Assembly (NCBI GenBank): GCA_031273305.1
Contig: JAISSC010000067.1
Coordinates: 1-6,652, forward strand
DNA: 6,652 nucleotides
From: Flavobacteriaceae bacterium
Lineage (GTDB): Bacteria > Bacteroidota > Bacteroidia > Flavobacteriales > Weeksellaceae
Reading direction: 5' to 3'
The notes beneath the pieces were generated by a model. The model made no database searches. It saw only the letters and a program-made list of their open reading frames with translations, and was not told the DNA's origin. The translations under genes were made by a program, and so were the position numbers. This document shows, one piece after another, positions 1 to 5,352 of this stretch (positions are counted from its first letter, which is position 1; each line of letters begins with the position of its first letter).

Positions 1-37
1 CATGTCTTTATCCTGAATGACTTTAGATATTTATGTA

Positions 38-45
38 TACATTTG
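38..45 (+). promoter_or_regulatory. Candidate -7 box (TACATTTG)
   Basis: TACATTTG matches the TAnnTTTG -7 element of Bacteroidota primary sigma factor promoters. No good TTG/TTTG -33 element is seen at the usual distance upstream; the nearest is a TTTA. If real, transcription would start near position 50 and run through the structured GC-rich block toward the secreted-protein gene at 317. No other TAnnTTTG lies between here and 317. A single 8-mer can match by chance in AT-rich DNA, so confidence is low. Confidence 0.25.
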
Positions 46-149
46 GCATGGAATAATAGATAACGACTTATTCTAAATTAGTTGATCAATTAAGTGTTCA
101 ACCTTTAATAATATACCAAGATATGAAAAGAATACCAAACAATAAAACT

Positions 150-263
150 GGGCAGGTAGACCGTCAGGAATGGCGGTATTACCCCACAAGGCATCCTGTG
201 TAGAGACCGTGCGGTAAACCGCAACCCTCAGGGAGTGGCGGAGCCTCGCTCCGCTACGTTTTT
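150..263 (+). ncRNA. Candidate structured RNA or palindromic element ending in a terminator
   Basis: This stretch is visibly GC-rich while the flanks (1-148 and 264-316) are very AT-rich. On the + strand it reads as consecutive hairpins: accg 160-163 with cggt 174-177; cacaagg 185-191 with cctgtg 195-200 (one bulged A, loop cat); gcggt 211-215 with accgc 218-222; ccc 225-227 with ggg 231-233; and a 10-bp stem 235-244 with 248-257 followed by TTTTT at 259-263. The layout suits a small RNA or a leader/attenuator of the secreted-protein gene, which starts 53 nt after the T-run. It could equally be a dispersed palindromic repeat, since the last hairpin resembles the cgctacg-type repeats found after that gene. 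I do not recognise a known riboswitch or RNA family in it. Confidence 0.3.
235..263 (+). terminator. Intrinsic terminator-like hairpin upstream of the secreted-protein gene
   Basis: Bases 235-244 pair with 248-257: ten pairs, one of them G-T, mostly G-C, around the 3-base loop CTC. One base later comes TTTTT (259-263). This is the classic shape of a rho-independent terminator on the + strand. No gene is visible upstream inside the window, so it would end either a small RNA, transcription entering from the left, or act as an attenuator in the leader of the gene at 317. Confidence 0.5.
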
Positions 264-316
264 CCTTAATTATTTAAAATTAAATCAAAATTAATATAAT
301 CATTAAATATTTAAAT

Positions 317-2284
317 ATGAAAAAACTATATATACTAAATACTTTTGTACTATCCTTGTTTATTTTTCCGTTATCAATAACTGCCCAAATCGCCCCACCC
401 ATACAGTGGGGGATAATAAGAAGTTCTGATAATACAACTCTCGGAACATGTATGGCACCTCTTCCCGATGGAGGGTATATAAGCGGAGGAGGTAATTTTT
501 GTTTTTTAGATGATAATGGGGTTATAATTAATAAAGCTACTAATCTCAATACTATTTATACTTTTAGTTATAGTTCAGGTTGGTATGAAGTATGGAGCGG
601 TCTCACTCCCAAACCCACGCCTGACGGTGGTTTTATAATAACAGGTCAAATCAGGGGAAATATTTCAGATAGCGGAACTCCTGTTATCACTAACAAAGGT
701 ACGGGGACTACACGTGATGCCACTCTGATCAAATACGATAGTGAACTTAACATAGAATGGATTAAAAATTATGGAGGTACAGGTAATGATTACGGAACAG
801 ATGTTGTTACTACCACAGACGAAGGCTATCTGGTTATAGGACATACTACCTCAGAAGATGGGGATTTTGCAGGAATTAAAAATTACGGTGATGCACAAAA
901 CTGGTACATCTTAAAAACAGATGCTGAAGGAGCTATTGAATGGCTGAAAACCTATGGAGGACCTAATCCAAGTCCTAATCCGTTTGATGCAAAAAACAGC
1001 CCTCACAGAGTCATTCAAACCCGGGACGGAGGATATTTGGTAGCAGGTGATATAAAGTCTCAGGAAGGCGGTGTAACAGGACATCACGGACATAATGATA
1101 TATGGGTGTTAAAACTGGATGCGAACGGAGATATTACATGGCAAAAAACATTAGGTGGAAGTGGTAAAGATTATCTGGATGATAGTGGTGGGAGTATTGC
1201 CCAGTTACCTGACGAAAGTTATATCATCTTAGGTTATACCGATTCCCTTGACGGGGATGTATCTACATTCAATGGTGGTTCTTCGGATGCTTGGGTAATC
1301 AAATTAACAAAAAACGGAGAGCTTGCTTGGGAAAAAACATTAGGAGGTGTGGGAACCGAACAACCACCTACATATACAAATCATGGGCTAGCCATAACAC
1401 CGGACGGACATATTATTACTTTAATTCGTACGGGTTCTAATGAATTGTCCGGTTATCAAACTTCAGGTGCGACAGTAGCTAATATTCTTTTAAACAAACT
1501 CAACAGTGAAAACGGTAACGTTATCTGGCAAAGGTTTTTAGGGCCAACGGGACCTTCTTACGAAAATCCGAAATCATCAAATGGTATATGGGTTAATCCC
1601 GGTTCCATATATGCCAAACCTGACGGCAGCCTTTCTTTATTTGGGGAGTTAATTAGACAGGTACCTGCCAATATAGAAGAAGAGCCAATACTTCCTTTTT
1701 CGGGACCGGATGTAGATGTTTCTTTTACACAGCATAACTATACAGATACAGATAACACCGTTAAATGGAGAGTTGAGTTTGCTGCCCCTTGCCCTGAAGC
1801 ACCCGAAGCAGCAGCCGAACAGGAATTTGAAGATGGCGATACGCTTGCAGACTTAGAGGTAAGTGCCGAAACAGGAGCAGAACTGAATTGGTATACAGAC
1901 GAAGCACTGACATTTAGCTCTAAACTTACTAAAGATGCATCATTAACGGATAATACTACTTACTATGTTACCCAAACCGTTAATAACTGTGAAAGCCCTG
2001 CTACTGCAATCACGGTAAAAAAAGGCGCAATGGGAATATCCGAAGTAGACAAGGCAGCGTTGTTTTCTTATTATCCTAATCCGGTGAGAGATGTTTTGTA
2101 CTTCAAAGGCTCGGAAAACGTGCAAAATGTACAGATCTTTGACCTAAGCGGAAAACTTATTATCAACCAAAGCGCAAAAACATCCCTTACGCAAGTAAGT
2201 GTTGCAGGTCTGGCAAAAGGAGTTTACGTGGTAAGAGTAAAAACCGATGAACAAACAAGAACCTTTAATATTGTGAAACAATAA
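317..2284 (+). CDS. Secreted repeat protein with T9SS type A sorting domain
   Basis: The 655-residue protein is predicted to be exported by Sec and then carried to or across the outer membrane by the type IX secretion system. Residues 1-24 form a signal peptide (MKK, a hydrophobic stretch, then ITAQ), which fixes the start. Residues about 145-445 hold at least five degenerate repeats of about 61-66 residues. Each opens with a W-x-K/R-x-L/Y-GG-like motif (W148, W209, W275, W338, W404) followed by DGGY-like and SxDGDV-like segments and D-x-W-x-x-K-L. This pattern suggests blades of a beta-propeller or a related beta-repeat fold. Residues about 491-567 form an Ig-like domain (C492, C558, Y-V-T-Q-T strand). 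Residues about 583-655 are the sorting domain, with YPNP (586-589), IFDLSGKL and a GVYVVRV-type ending. No catalytic motif is visible, so adhesion or binding is possible but not shown. No Shine-Dalgarno precedes the AT-rich start, as is usual in this phylum. A strong terminator follows the stop, so the gene appears monocistronic. Confidence 0.93.
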   Translation: MKKLYILNTFVLSLFIFPLSITAQIAPPIQWGIIRSSDNTTLGTCMAPLPDGGYISGGGNFCFLDDNGVIINKATNLNTIYTFSYSSGWYEVWSGLTPKPTPDGGFIITGQIRGNISDSGTPVITNKGTGTTRDATLIKYDSELNIEWIKNYGGTGNDYGTDVVTTTDEGYLVIGHTTSEDGDFAGIKNYGDAQNWYILKTDAEGAIEWLKTYGGPNPSPNPFDAKNSPHRVIQTRDGGYLVAGDIKSQEGGVTGHHGHNDIWVLKLDANGDITWQKTLGGSGKDYLDDSGGSIAQLPDESYIILGYTDSLDGDVSTFNGGSSDAWVIKLTKNGELAWEKTLGGVGTEQPPTYTNHGLAITPDGHIITLIRTGSNELSGYQTSGATVANILLNKLNSENGNVIWQRFLGPTGPSYENPKSSNGIWVNPGSIYAKPDGSLSLFGELIRQVPANIEEEPILPFSGPDVDVSFTQHNYTDTDNTVKWRVEFAAPCPEAPEAAAEQEFEDGDTLADLEVSAETGAELNWYTDEALTFSSKLTKDASLTDNTTYYVTQTVNNCESPATAITVKKGAMGISEVDKAALFSYYPNPVRDVLYFKGSENVQNVQIFDLSGKLIINQSAKTSLTQVSVAGLAKGVYVVRVKTDEQTRTFNIVKQ

Positions 2285-2317
2285 ATCAACTCTAATTTTA
2301 AATCACACCCCCAACCT

Positions 2318-2354
2318 AACCTTGTCAGGAACCCAAATCCTGACAAGGTTTTTT
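2318..2354 (+). terminator. Rho-independent terminator of the T9SS-protein gene
   Basis: A perfect 13-bp stem joins 2318-2330 (aaccttgtcagga) to 2338-2350 (tcctgacaaggtt) around a 7-base loop, and the T-run continues to 2354. It lies 33 bases after the stop at 2284. On the minus strand the same stem is followed by AGG rather than a T-run, so it should terminate only + strand transcription and not fbp mRNA coming from the right. Confidence 0.9.
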
Positions 2355-2421
2355 GCGAGCGGAACGCAGTGAAGCAACTTCAACGACAAACGACCTTATA
2401 ACGTGTCTTTGCTTCGCTACG

Positions 2422-2467
2422 CTCGCAATAGGATGAGATTGCTTCGGCTTCGCCTCTCAATGACAGG
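2422..2467. repeat. Exact 46-bp direct repeat, copy 1
   Basis: These 46 bases, starting ctcgcaatagg and ending tcaatgacagg, recur without mismatch at 2622-2667, exactly 200 bases downstream. Similarity extends leftward imperfectly: cctta-taacgt and gaagcaac(t/c)tcaac occur in both units, at about 2371-2404 and 2570-2599. The whole thus looks like a duplicated unit of about 200 bp that has since diverged outside the 46-bp core. Confidence 0.95.
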
Positions 2468-2503
2468 TTAACTCCCTGTGCGTGACGTCTTTGCGAGCGG
2501 AAC

Positions 2504-2550
2504 AGATTGCCACGTCGTACCTCCTCGCAAAAACAGAAGCGTGGCAATCT
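2504..2550. repeat. 11-bp perfect inverted repeat between the two 200-bp units
   Basis: agattgccacg at 2504-2514 is the exact reverse complement of cgtggcaatct at 2540-2550. The 25-base loop itself contains a reversed repeat end (cctcctcgcaa). It would form a stable hairpin in RNA from either strand. Confidence 0.85.
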
Positions 2551-2621
2551 ACCCATTGCGAGCGCAGCGAAGCAACCTCAACAGGCAACCTTATAACGTA
2601 TGGTTTGCTTCGTCGTGCCTC

Positions 2622-2667
2622 CTCGCAATAGGATGAGATTGCTTCGGCTTCGCCTCTCAATGACAGG
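2622..2667. repeat. Exact 46-bp direct repeat, copy 2
   Basis: This is the second identical copy of the 46-bp segment at 2422-2467. The preceding unit (2556-2621) carries a different hairpin arm from copy 1 (gtcgtgcctc rather than gctacg), as expected if the stems vary while the downstream core is kept identical. Confidence 0.95.
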
Positions 2668-2687
2668 CTCCTGTGCTCTGCAATTAC

Positions 2688-2757
2688 GAGACGTAACTTG
2701 CTTTACGTGAGGTTATTGTGGCTATTGCGATTGTGGAGATGCCCAAGTGGACGTCTC
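2688..2757. repeat. Inverted repeat gagacgt/acgtctc enclosing a small hairpin
   Basis: gagacgt at 2688-2694 is matched by acgtctc at 2751-2757. A competing small hairpin lies at the left end: acgtaa 2691-2696 with ttacgt 2703-2708, loop cttgct. The gtagagacgt end (minus strand, 2760-2751) resembles a common terminal sequence of short palindromic elements in bacterial genomes, so this may be the remnant of a separate element. The arms are only 7 bp, so this is tentative. Confidence 0.4.
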
Positions 2758-2786
2758 TACATCGTTGTTCCTCGCAAAAATTAGGT

Positions 2787-3806
2787 TTATTGGTTTCTTC
2801 TTGCGTTTTCCATAAATTCCTCCACTTTTTCTACCATCTCTATGGAACCGCAGACAAAAGGGGTTCTTTCATGCAACTCGGTCGGATTAAGGTCCATAAT
2901 CCTCGTGAAACCGTCACTGGCTTTTCCTCCTGCCTGTTCTGCAAGGAATGCCATCGGGTTACATTCATACAATAAACGCAATTTTCCTTTCGGTGCATGG
3001 GAATAGGACGGATATAAATAAACTCCTCCTTTCAGCATATTTCTGTGAAAATCAGCTACTAAAGAACCTATATACCGGGAAGTATACGGACGGTCTTCTT
3101 TCTCTTCCTGACAATACTTAATATAATCTTTTATTCCCTGAGGAAACTTGATATAATTCCCCTCATTGATGGAATAAATTTTTCCTTTGAACGGAATTTT
3201 TATATCCGGGTGGGAAAGATAAAATACGCCTAATGCAGGGTCCAGCGTAAATCCGTTTACTCCACATCCGGTCGTGTATACCAACATGGTGGAAGAGCCG
3301 TATACTACATAACCGGCAGCAACCTGTTTATTTCCGGGTTGTAAAAAATCTTCCAGCTGCACCGGAGTTCCATCCGGAGAAATTCTTCGGTAAATGGAAA
3401 AAATAGTTCCTACGTTTACGTTTACATCTATGTTTGATGAGCCGTCCAGAGGGTCTATTAACACAACATATTTGCTTTTTTGGGAATTTTCTCCGGGTCT
3501 TACGCTAATAAAATCCTCATTTTCTTCCGAGGCAATTCCACAAACTACTTCGCGGTTGTTCAAAGCAGCGATAAAAACTTCATTGGCGAAAACGTCCAGT
3601 TTTTGTTGTTCTTCTCCTTGCACATTCTGGTTCCCCATCGCCCCGATAATATCAACCAATCCGGCTTTGTTAACTTCCTGATTAACTACTTTGGCGGCTA
3701 GTCTTATTGCGCTTAAAAGGCGGGACAACTCTCCGGAAGTATACTGAAAATCTGCTTGTTTATCTATAATAAACTCTCCTAAGGTTAGTGGACTTGTGGT
3801 TTTCAT
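2787..3806 (-). CDS. fbp: Fructose-1,6-bisphosphatase, class I
   Basis: The enzyme hydrolyses fructose 1,6-bisphosphate to fructose 6-phosphate and phosphate, the committed cytosolic step of gluconeogenesis. At 339 residues it has the usual length for the class I family. The metal-binding and catalytic signature D-P-L-D-G-S-S-N is at 118-125. The upstream acidic metal ligands fall in SEENED (93-98). The substrate-binding segments NEGN (214-217), RYIGSLVADFHRNMLKGG (244-261) and G-K-L-R-L-L-Y-E-C-N-P-M (274-285, with E281) are all intact. The C-terminal GSIEMVEKVEEFM is typical. The ATG start gives the full N-terminal helix region and is preceded by ataagag, a weak purine-rich match. No key residue is missing. 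It is transcribed divergently from the aspartokinase. No minus-strand terminator is obvious downstream, where the transcript enters the repeat cluster. Confidence 0.97.
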   Translation of the reverse strand: MKTTSPLTLGEFIIDKQADFQYTSGELSRLLSAIRLAAKVVNQEVNKAGLVDIIGAMGNQNVQGEEQQKLDVFANEVFIAALNNREVVCGIASEENEDFISVRPGENSQKSKYVVLIDPLDGSSNIDVNVNVGTIFSIYRRISPDGTPVQLEDFLQPGNKQVAAGYVVYGSSTMLVYTTGCGVNGFTLDPALGVFYLSHPDIKIPFKGKIYSINEGNYIKFPQGIKDYIKYCQEEKEDRPYTSRYIGSLVADFHRNMLKGGVYLYPSYSHAPKGKLRLLYECNPMAFLAEQAGGKASDGFTRIMDLNPTELHERTPFVCGSIEMVEKVEEFMENARRNQ

Positions 3807-3837
3807 CTCTTATAAAATTTAGTGGTTTATGCCGATT

Positions 3838-3845
3838 CAAATATA
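3838..3845 (-). promoter_or_regulatory. Candidate fbp -7 box (TATATTTG on the minus strand)
   Basis: Read on the minus strand, 3845-3838 is TATATTTG, a full match to TAnnTTTG. It lies 31 bases upstream of the fbp ATG, which would give a 5' leader of roughly 25 nt. A TTG occurs only 9 bases further upstream, too close to be a proper -33 element, so the -33 part is poor. The position relative to the gene is good. Confidence 0.4.
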
Positions 3846-3887
3846 TTGATTTTTCAACTTATTTTCTTAGTAATCTTTAGTTTTTCA

Positions 3888-3895
3888 TACCTTTG
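3888..3895 (+). promoter_or_regulatory. Candidate aspartokinase -7 box (TACCTTTG)
   Basis: TACCTTTG is a full TAnnTTTG match on the + strand, with a TTAG (3867-3870) where a TTG -33 element would sit. It predicts transcription starting near 3900 and a leader of about 200 nt before the aspartokinase ATG, containing both small ORFs and the hairpin at 4050-4074. The divergent fbp box is 42 bases away, so regulators binding between them could act on both genes. Confidence 0.35.
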
Positions 3896-3925
3896 TTAGC
3901 AATTTTTTTAACTATAAAACTTAGT

Positions 3926-3997
3926 ATGTTAACTGACAGTGAAATAAAAATCGTAAAATCAATGTCTTATGAGTTAGTTCCCAAAATTATTCTATGA
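3926..3997 (+). CDS. Possible 23-codon leader ORF upstream of aspartokinase
   Basis: An ATG-started ORF encodes MLTDSEIKIVKSM followed by SYELVPKIIL. I do not recognise it. Its stop overlaps the start of the next small ORF in the arrangement ATGA (3994-3997), which is typical of translationally coupled genes. It begins about 25 nt after the start site predicted from the box at 3888-3895. An ORF this short can occur by chance, and no ribosome binding site is visible. Confidence 0.22.
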   Translation: MLTDSEIKIVKSMSYELVPKIIL

Positions 3998-4092
3998 TAC
4001 AAAAATTAGCTGTACATAAAAAATCAGGCTCAAATATAACTGAAAAAGCAAAGACAGGCAAGTTTCCTGTTTTTCGGCTGAAAATGAACTAA
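3994..4092 (+). CDS. Possible 32-codon lysine-rich leader ORF upstream of aspartokinase
   Basis: The ORF starts MIQKLAVHKKSGS and ends FPVFRLKMN. Seven of its 32 residues are lysine, including an adjacent pair (K9, K10). It overlaps the preceding 23-codon ORF by ATGA and stops 14 bases before the aspartokinase ATG. The hairpin at 4050-4074 lies inside its reading frame, so ribosomes moving through it would melt that structure. This fits a leader peptide or small coupled protein in the aspartokinase transcript, but lysine richness is also common in short ORFs from AT-rich DNA. No homologue is recognised. Confidence 0.28.
   Translation: MIQKLAVHKKSGSNITEKAKTGKFPVFRLKMN
4050..4074 (+). promoter_or_regulatory. 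Terminator-like hairpin in the aspartokinase leader
   Basis: Bases 4050-4058 pair with 4066-4074 (nine pairs with one G-T; core acagg/cctgt) around a 7-base loop. The 3' arm ends in TTTTT (4070-4074). A competing pairing is possible between gaaaaa 4042-4047 and tttttc 4070-4075. It sits 32 bases before the aspartokinase ATG. The shape suits a weak intrinsic terminator used as an attenuator, but the G-C core is only a few pairs and the T-run is partly inside the stem. Confidence 0.3.
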
Positions 4093-4106
4093 CTCTTATT
4101 TGTTTT

Positions 4107-5351
4107 ATGAAAGTTTATAAGTTTGGAGGTGCATCCGTACAAAACGCTGAAAATATACGTAATATAATAACCGTATTAAACACCGCAGGATATGATTCTA
4201 CCGTTATTGTTACCTCTGCAATGGGAAAAACCACTAATGCGTTAGAAGAGGTGGTAGCGGCTTATTTTGAAAAACGAGATTATATTCCTATCATTGAAAA
4301 GATTGAGAATTATCATTTGGAAATAGCTAAGAACCTCTTCCCGGAAGAGGATGATATTTTTGAGGATATTAAAGTCTTCTTCTCCGATATAATTTCATTC
4401 CTCCGGAGGAATAAATCTCTTAATTACAACTTTGTATATGATCAGGTAATAAGCTGTGGTGAGCTGATCTCCACTAAAATGGTAAGTGCTTACCTCAATT
4501 TTTCGGGAATTGTAAACACCTGGTTAGATATAAGGGATTATATTAAATCCGATAGTAATTATCGGGAGGGAAAGATCAACTGGAAACTCACTCAGAAACA
4601 GTTTGAAAATTTTGATACATCCAAAATATATGTAACTCAGGGTTTTTTAGCTTCCGACCCGAATTGTTTTACTGTAACCTTAGGACGGGAAGGCTCCGAC
4701 TATTCGGCTGCAATCATCGCTTATTGCCTGAATGCCGAAAAGGTAACTATATGGAAAAACGTTCCGGGAATCATGAACGCTGATCCCGGATATTTTAAAG
4801 ATGCCCGGTTATTAAACTCCATTTCTTATGAAGAAGCTGTTGAACTGGCTTTTTACGGAGCTTCTGTGATTCATCCGAAGACGATACAGCCTTTATTACG
4901 AAAAGAAATTCCGTTTTTTGTCCGTTCTTTCTTAGAGCCGGAAAAGCCGGGTACTTCCGTTAGGAGAGGTGTATCCATTAATCCTAATATACCCTGTTTT
5001 ATCCTGAAGAAGAACGAACATTTACTCACCGTTTCTTCTCGTGATTTTTCATTTATGCAGGAAGAAAACCTGAGTACTATTTTCAATTGTCTTTCCGCAC
5101 AAAATATTAAGGTAAACATGATAAGCGTTTCCGCCATTTCTGTTTCTTTATGTGTGGAAGATAAATTTGGCACTATTGATATTTTAATTAAAAACCTGGA
5201 AAGTTTTTTTGAGTTGAATATAATTAAAAATGTATCTTTATATACGATTAGACATTCTAATTCGGAAATTCAACGTAATTTCATTAAAGAAAAAAAGGTG
5301 TTATTGGAACAACTTGTAAAAGAGACATACCAAGTAATTGTAAAAGAATAA
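4107..5351 (+). CDS. lysC: Aspartokinase, monofunctional
   Basis: It phosphorylates L-aspartate with ATP to 4-phospho-aspartate, the first step toward lysine, threonine, methionine and diaminopimelate. The kinase domain covers about residues 1-285. It shows KFGGASV at 5-11 (usually KFGGTSV), TSAMGKTTNALEE at 36-48, SCGELISTKM at 116-125, TLGREGSD at 191-198 (nucleotide-binding loop, usually LGRGGSD), W-K-N-V-P-G-I-M-N-A-D-P at 216-227 and YGASVIHPKT at 250-259. The C-terminal regulatory part starts near 297: one clear ACT domain (about 304-370) and a short second ACT-like segment beginning VSLYTIRH (376-383). At 414 residues it is somewhat short for a two-ACT aspartokinase, but the catalytic motifs are intact and no homoserine dehydrogenase domain follows. 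Feedback inhibition by lysine and/or threonine is expected of the family but not readable here. The ATG is right before KVYKFGG, leaving little doubt on the start. The next gene begins 1 base after the stop. Confidence 0.95.
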   Translation: MKVYKFGGASVQNAENIRNIITVLNTAGYDSTVIVTSAMGKTTNALEEVVAAYFEKRDYIPIIEKIENYHLEIAKNLFPEEDDIFEDIKVFFSDIISFLRRNKSLNYNFVYDQVISCGELISTKMVSAYLNFSGIVNTWLDIRDYIKSDSNYREGKINWKLTQKQFENFDTSKIYVTQGFLASDPNCFTVTLGREGSDYSAAIIAYCLNAEKVTIWKNVPGIMNADPGYFKDARLLNSISYEEAVELAFYGASVIHPKTIQPLLRKEIPFFVRSFLEPEKPGTSVRRGVSINPNIPCFILKKNEHLLTVSSRDFSFMQEENLSTIFNCLSAQNIKVNMISVSAISVSLCVEDKFGTIDILIKNLESFFELNIIKNVSLYTIRHSNSEIQRNFIKEKKVLLEQLVKETYQVIVKE

Positions 5352-5352
5352 G

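Larger units (their letters stand above)
2352..2786. repeat. Cluster of GC-rich palindromic intergenic repeats
   Basis: This gene-free stretch is built from many copies, in both orientations, of a short element shaped like ttgcgag...gaagcaa. On the + strand, forward copies lie at 2353-2377, 2491-2511 (variant) and 2556-2575. Reversed copies lie at 2409-2428, 2439-2460, 2515-2530 (partial), 2605-2628, 2639-2660 and about 2766-2776 (partial). Forward and reversed copies pair into imperfect hairpins, for example 2353-2377 with 2409-2428 and 2556-2575 with 2605-2628. This gcgag/gaagcaatctc type of repeat is familiar from intergenic DNA of many bacteria, including Bacteroidota, and often yields spurious predicted proteins. 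It contains no transposase or other protein gene. Confidence 0.85.

Noticed and set aside
123..203. 26-codon ORF (MKRIPNNKTGQ...) leading into the GC-rich hairpin block
   Set aside because: It is short, has no recognisable similarity, and half of it lies in the hairpin-forming block, where base pairing explains the sequence better. It could be a leader peptide, but nothing specific supports that.
157..280. Reading frame without stops through the GC-rich block (about 40 codons)
   Set aside because: It has no ATG start. GC-rich palindromic DNA has few stop codons, so an open frame here carries little weight.
340..347. TACTTTTG match to the -7 promoter box
   Set aside because: It lies inside the signal-peptide coding sequence just after the start codon of the secreted-protein gene and has no -33 element or downstream gene start.
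2457..2660. 67-codon open frame on the minus strand inside the repeat cluster
   Set aside because: It is composed entirely of the palindromic repeat units. Its peptide (EAEAISSYCEEARRS and similar) is the usual spurious translation of such repeats, with no gene-like start context.
2352..2786. CRISPR array or insertion sequence
   Set aside because: The repeats are palindromic, occur in both orientations, and have no uniform spacers. No cas gene or transposase frame is present.
2718..2975. 85-codon + strand frame overlapping the end of fbp
   Set aside because: It is mostly antisense to the well-supported fbp coding region and begins in repeat DNA. The product shows no domain or plausible composition.
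3900..4106. Lysine riboswitch ahead of the aspartokinase
   Set aside because: The leader is AT-rich, lacks the long multi-helix G-C-rich core expected of that riboswitch, and contains only one short hairpin.
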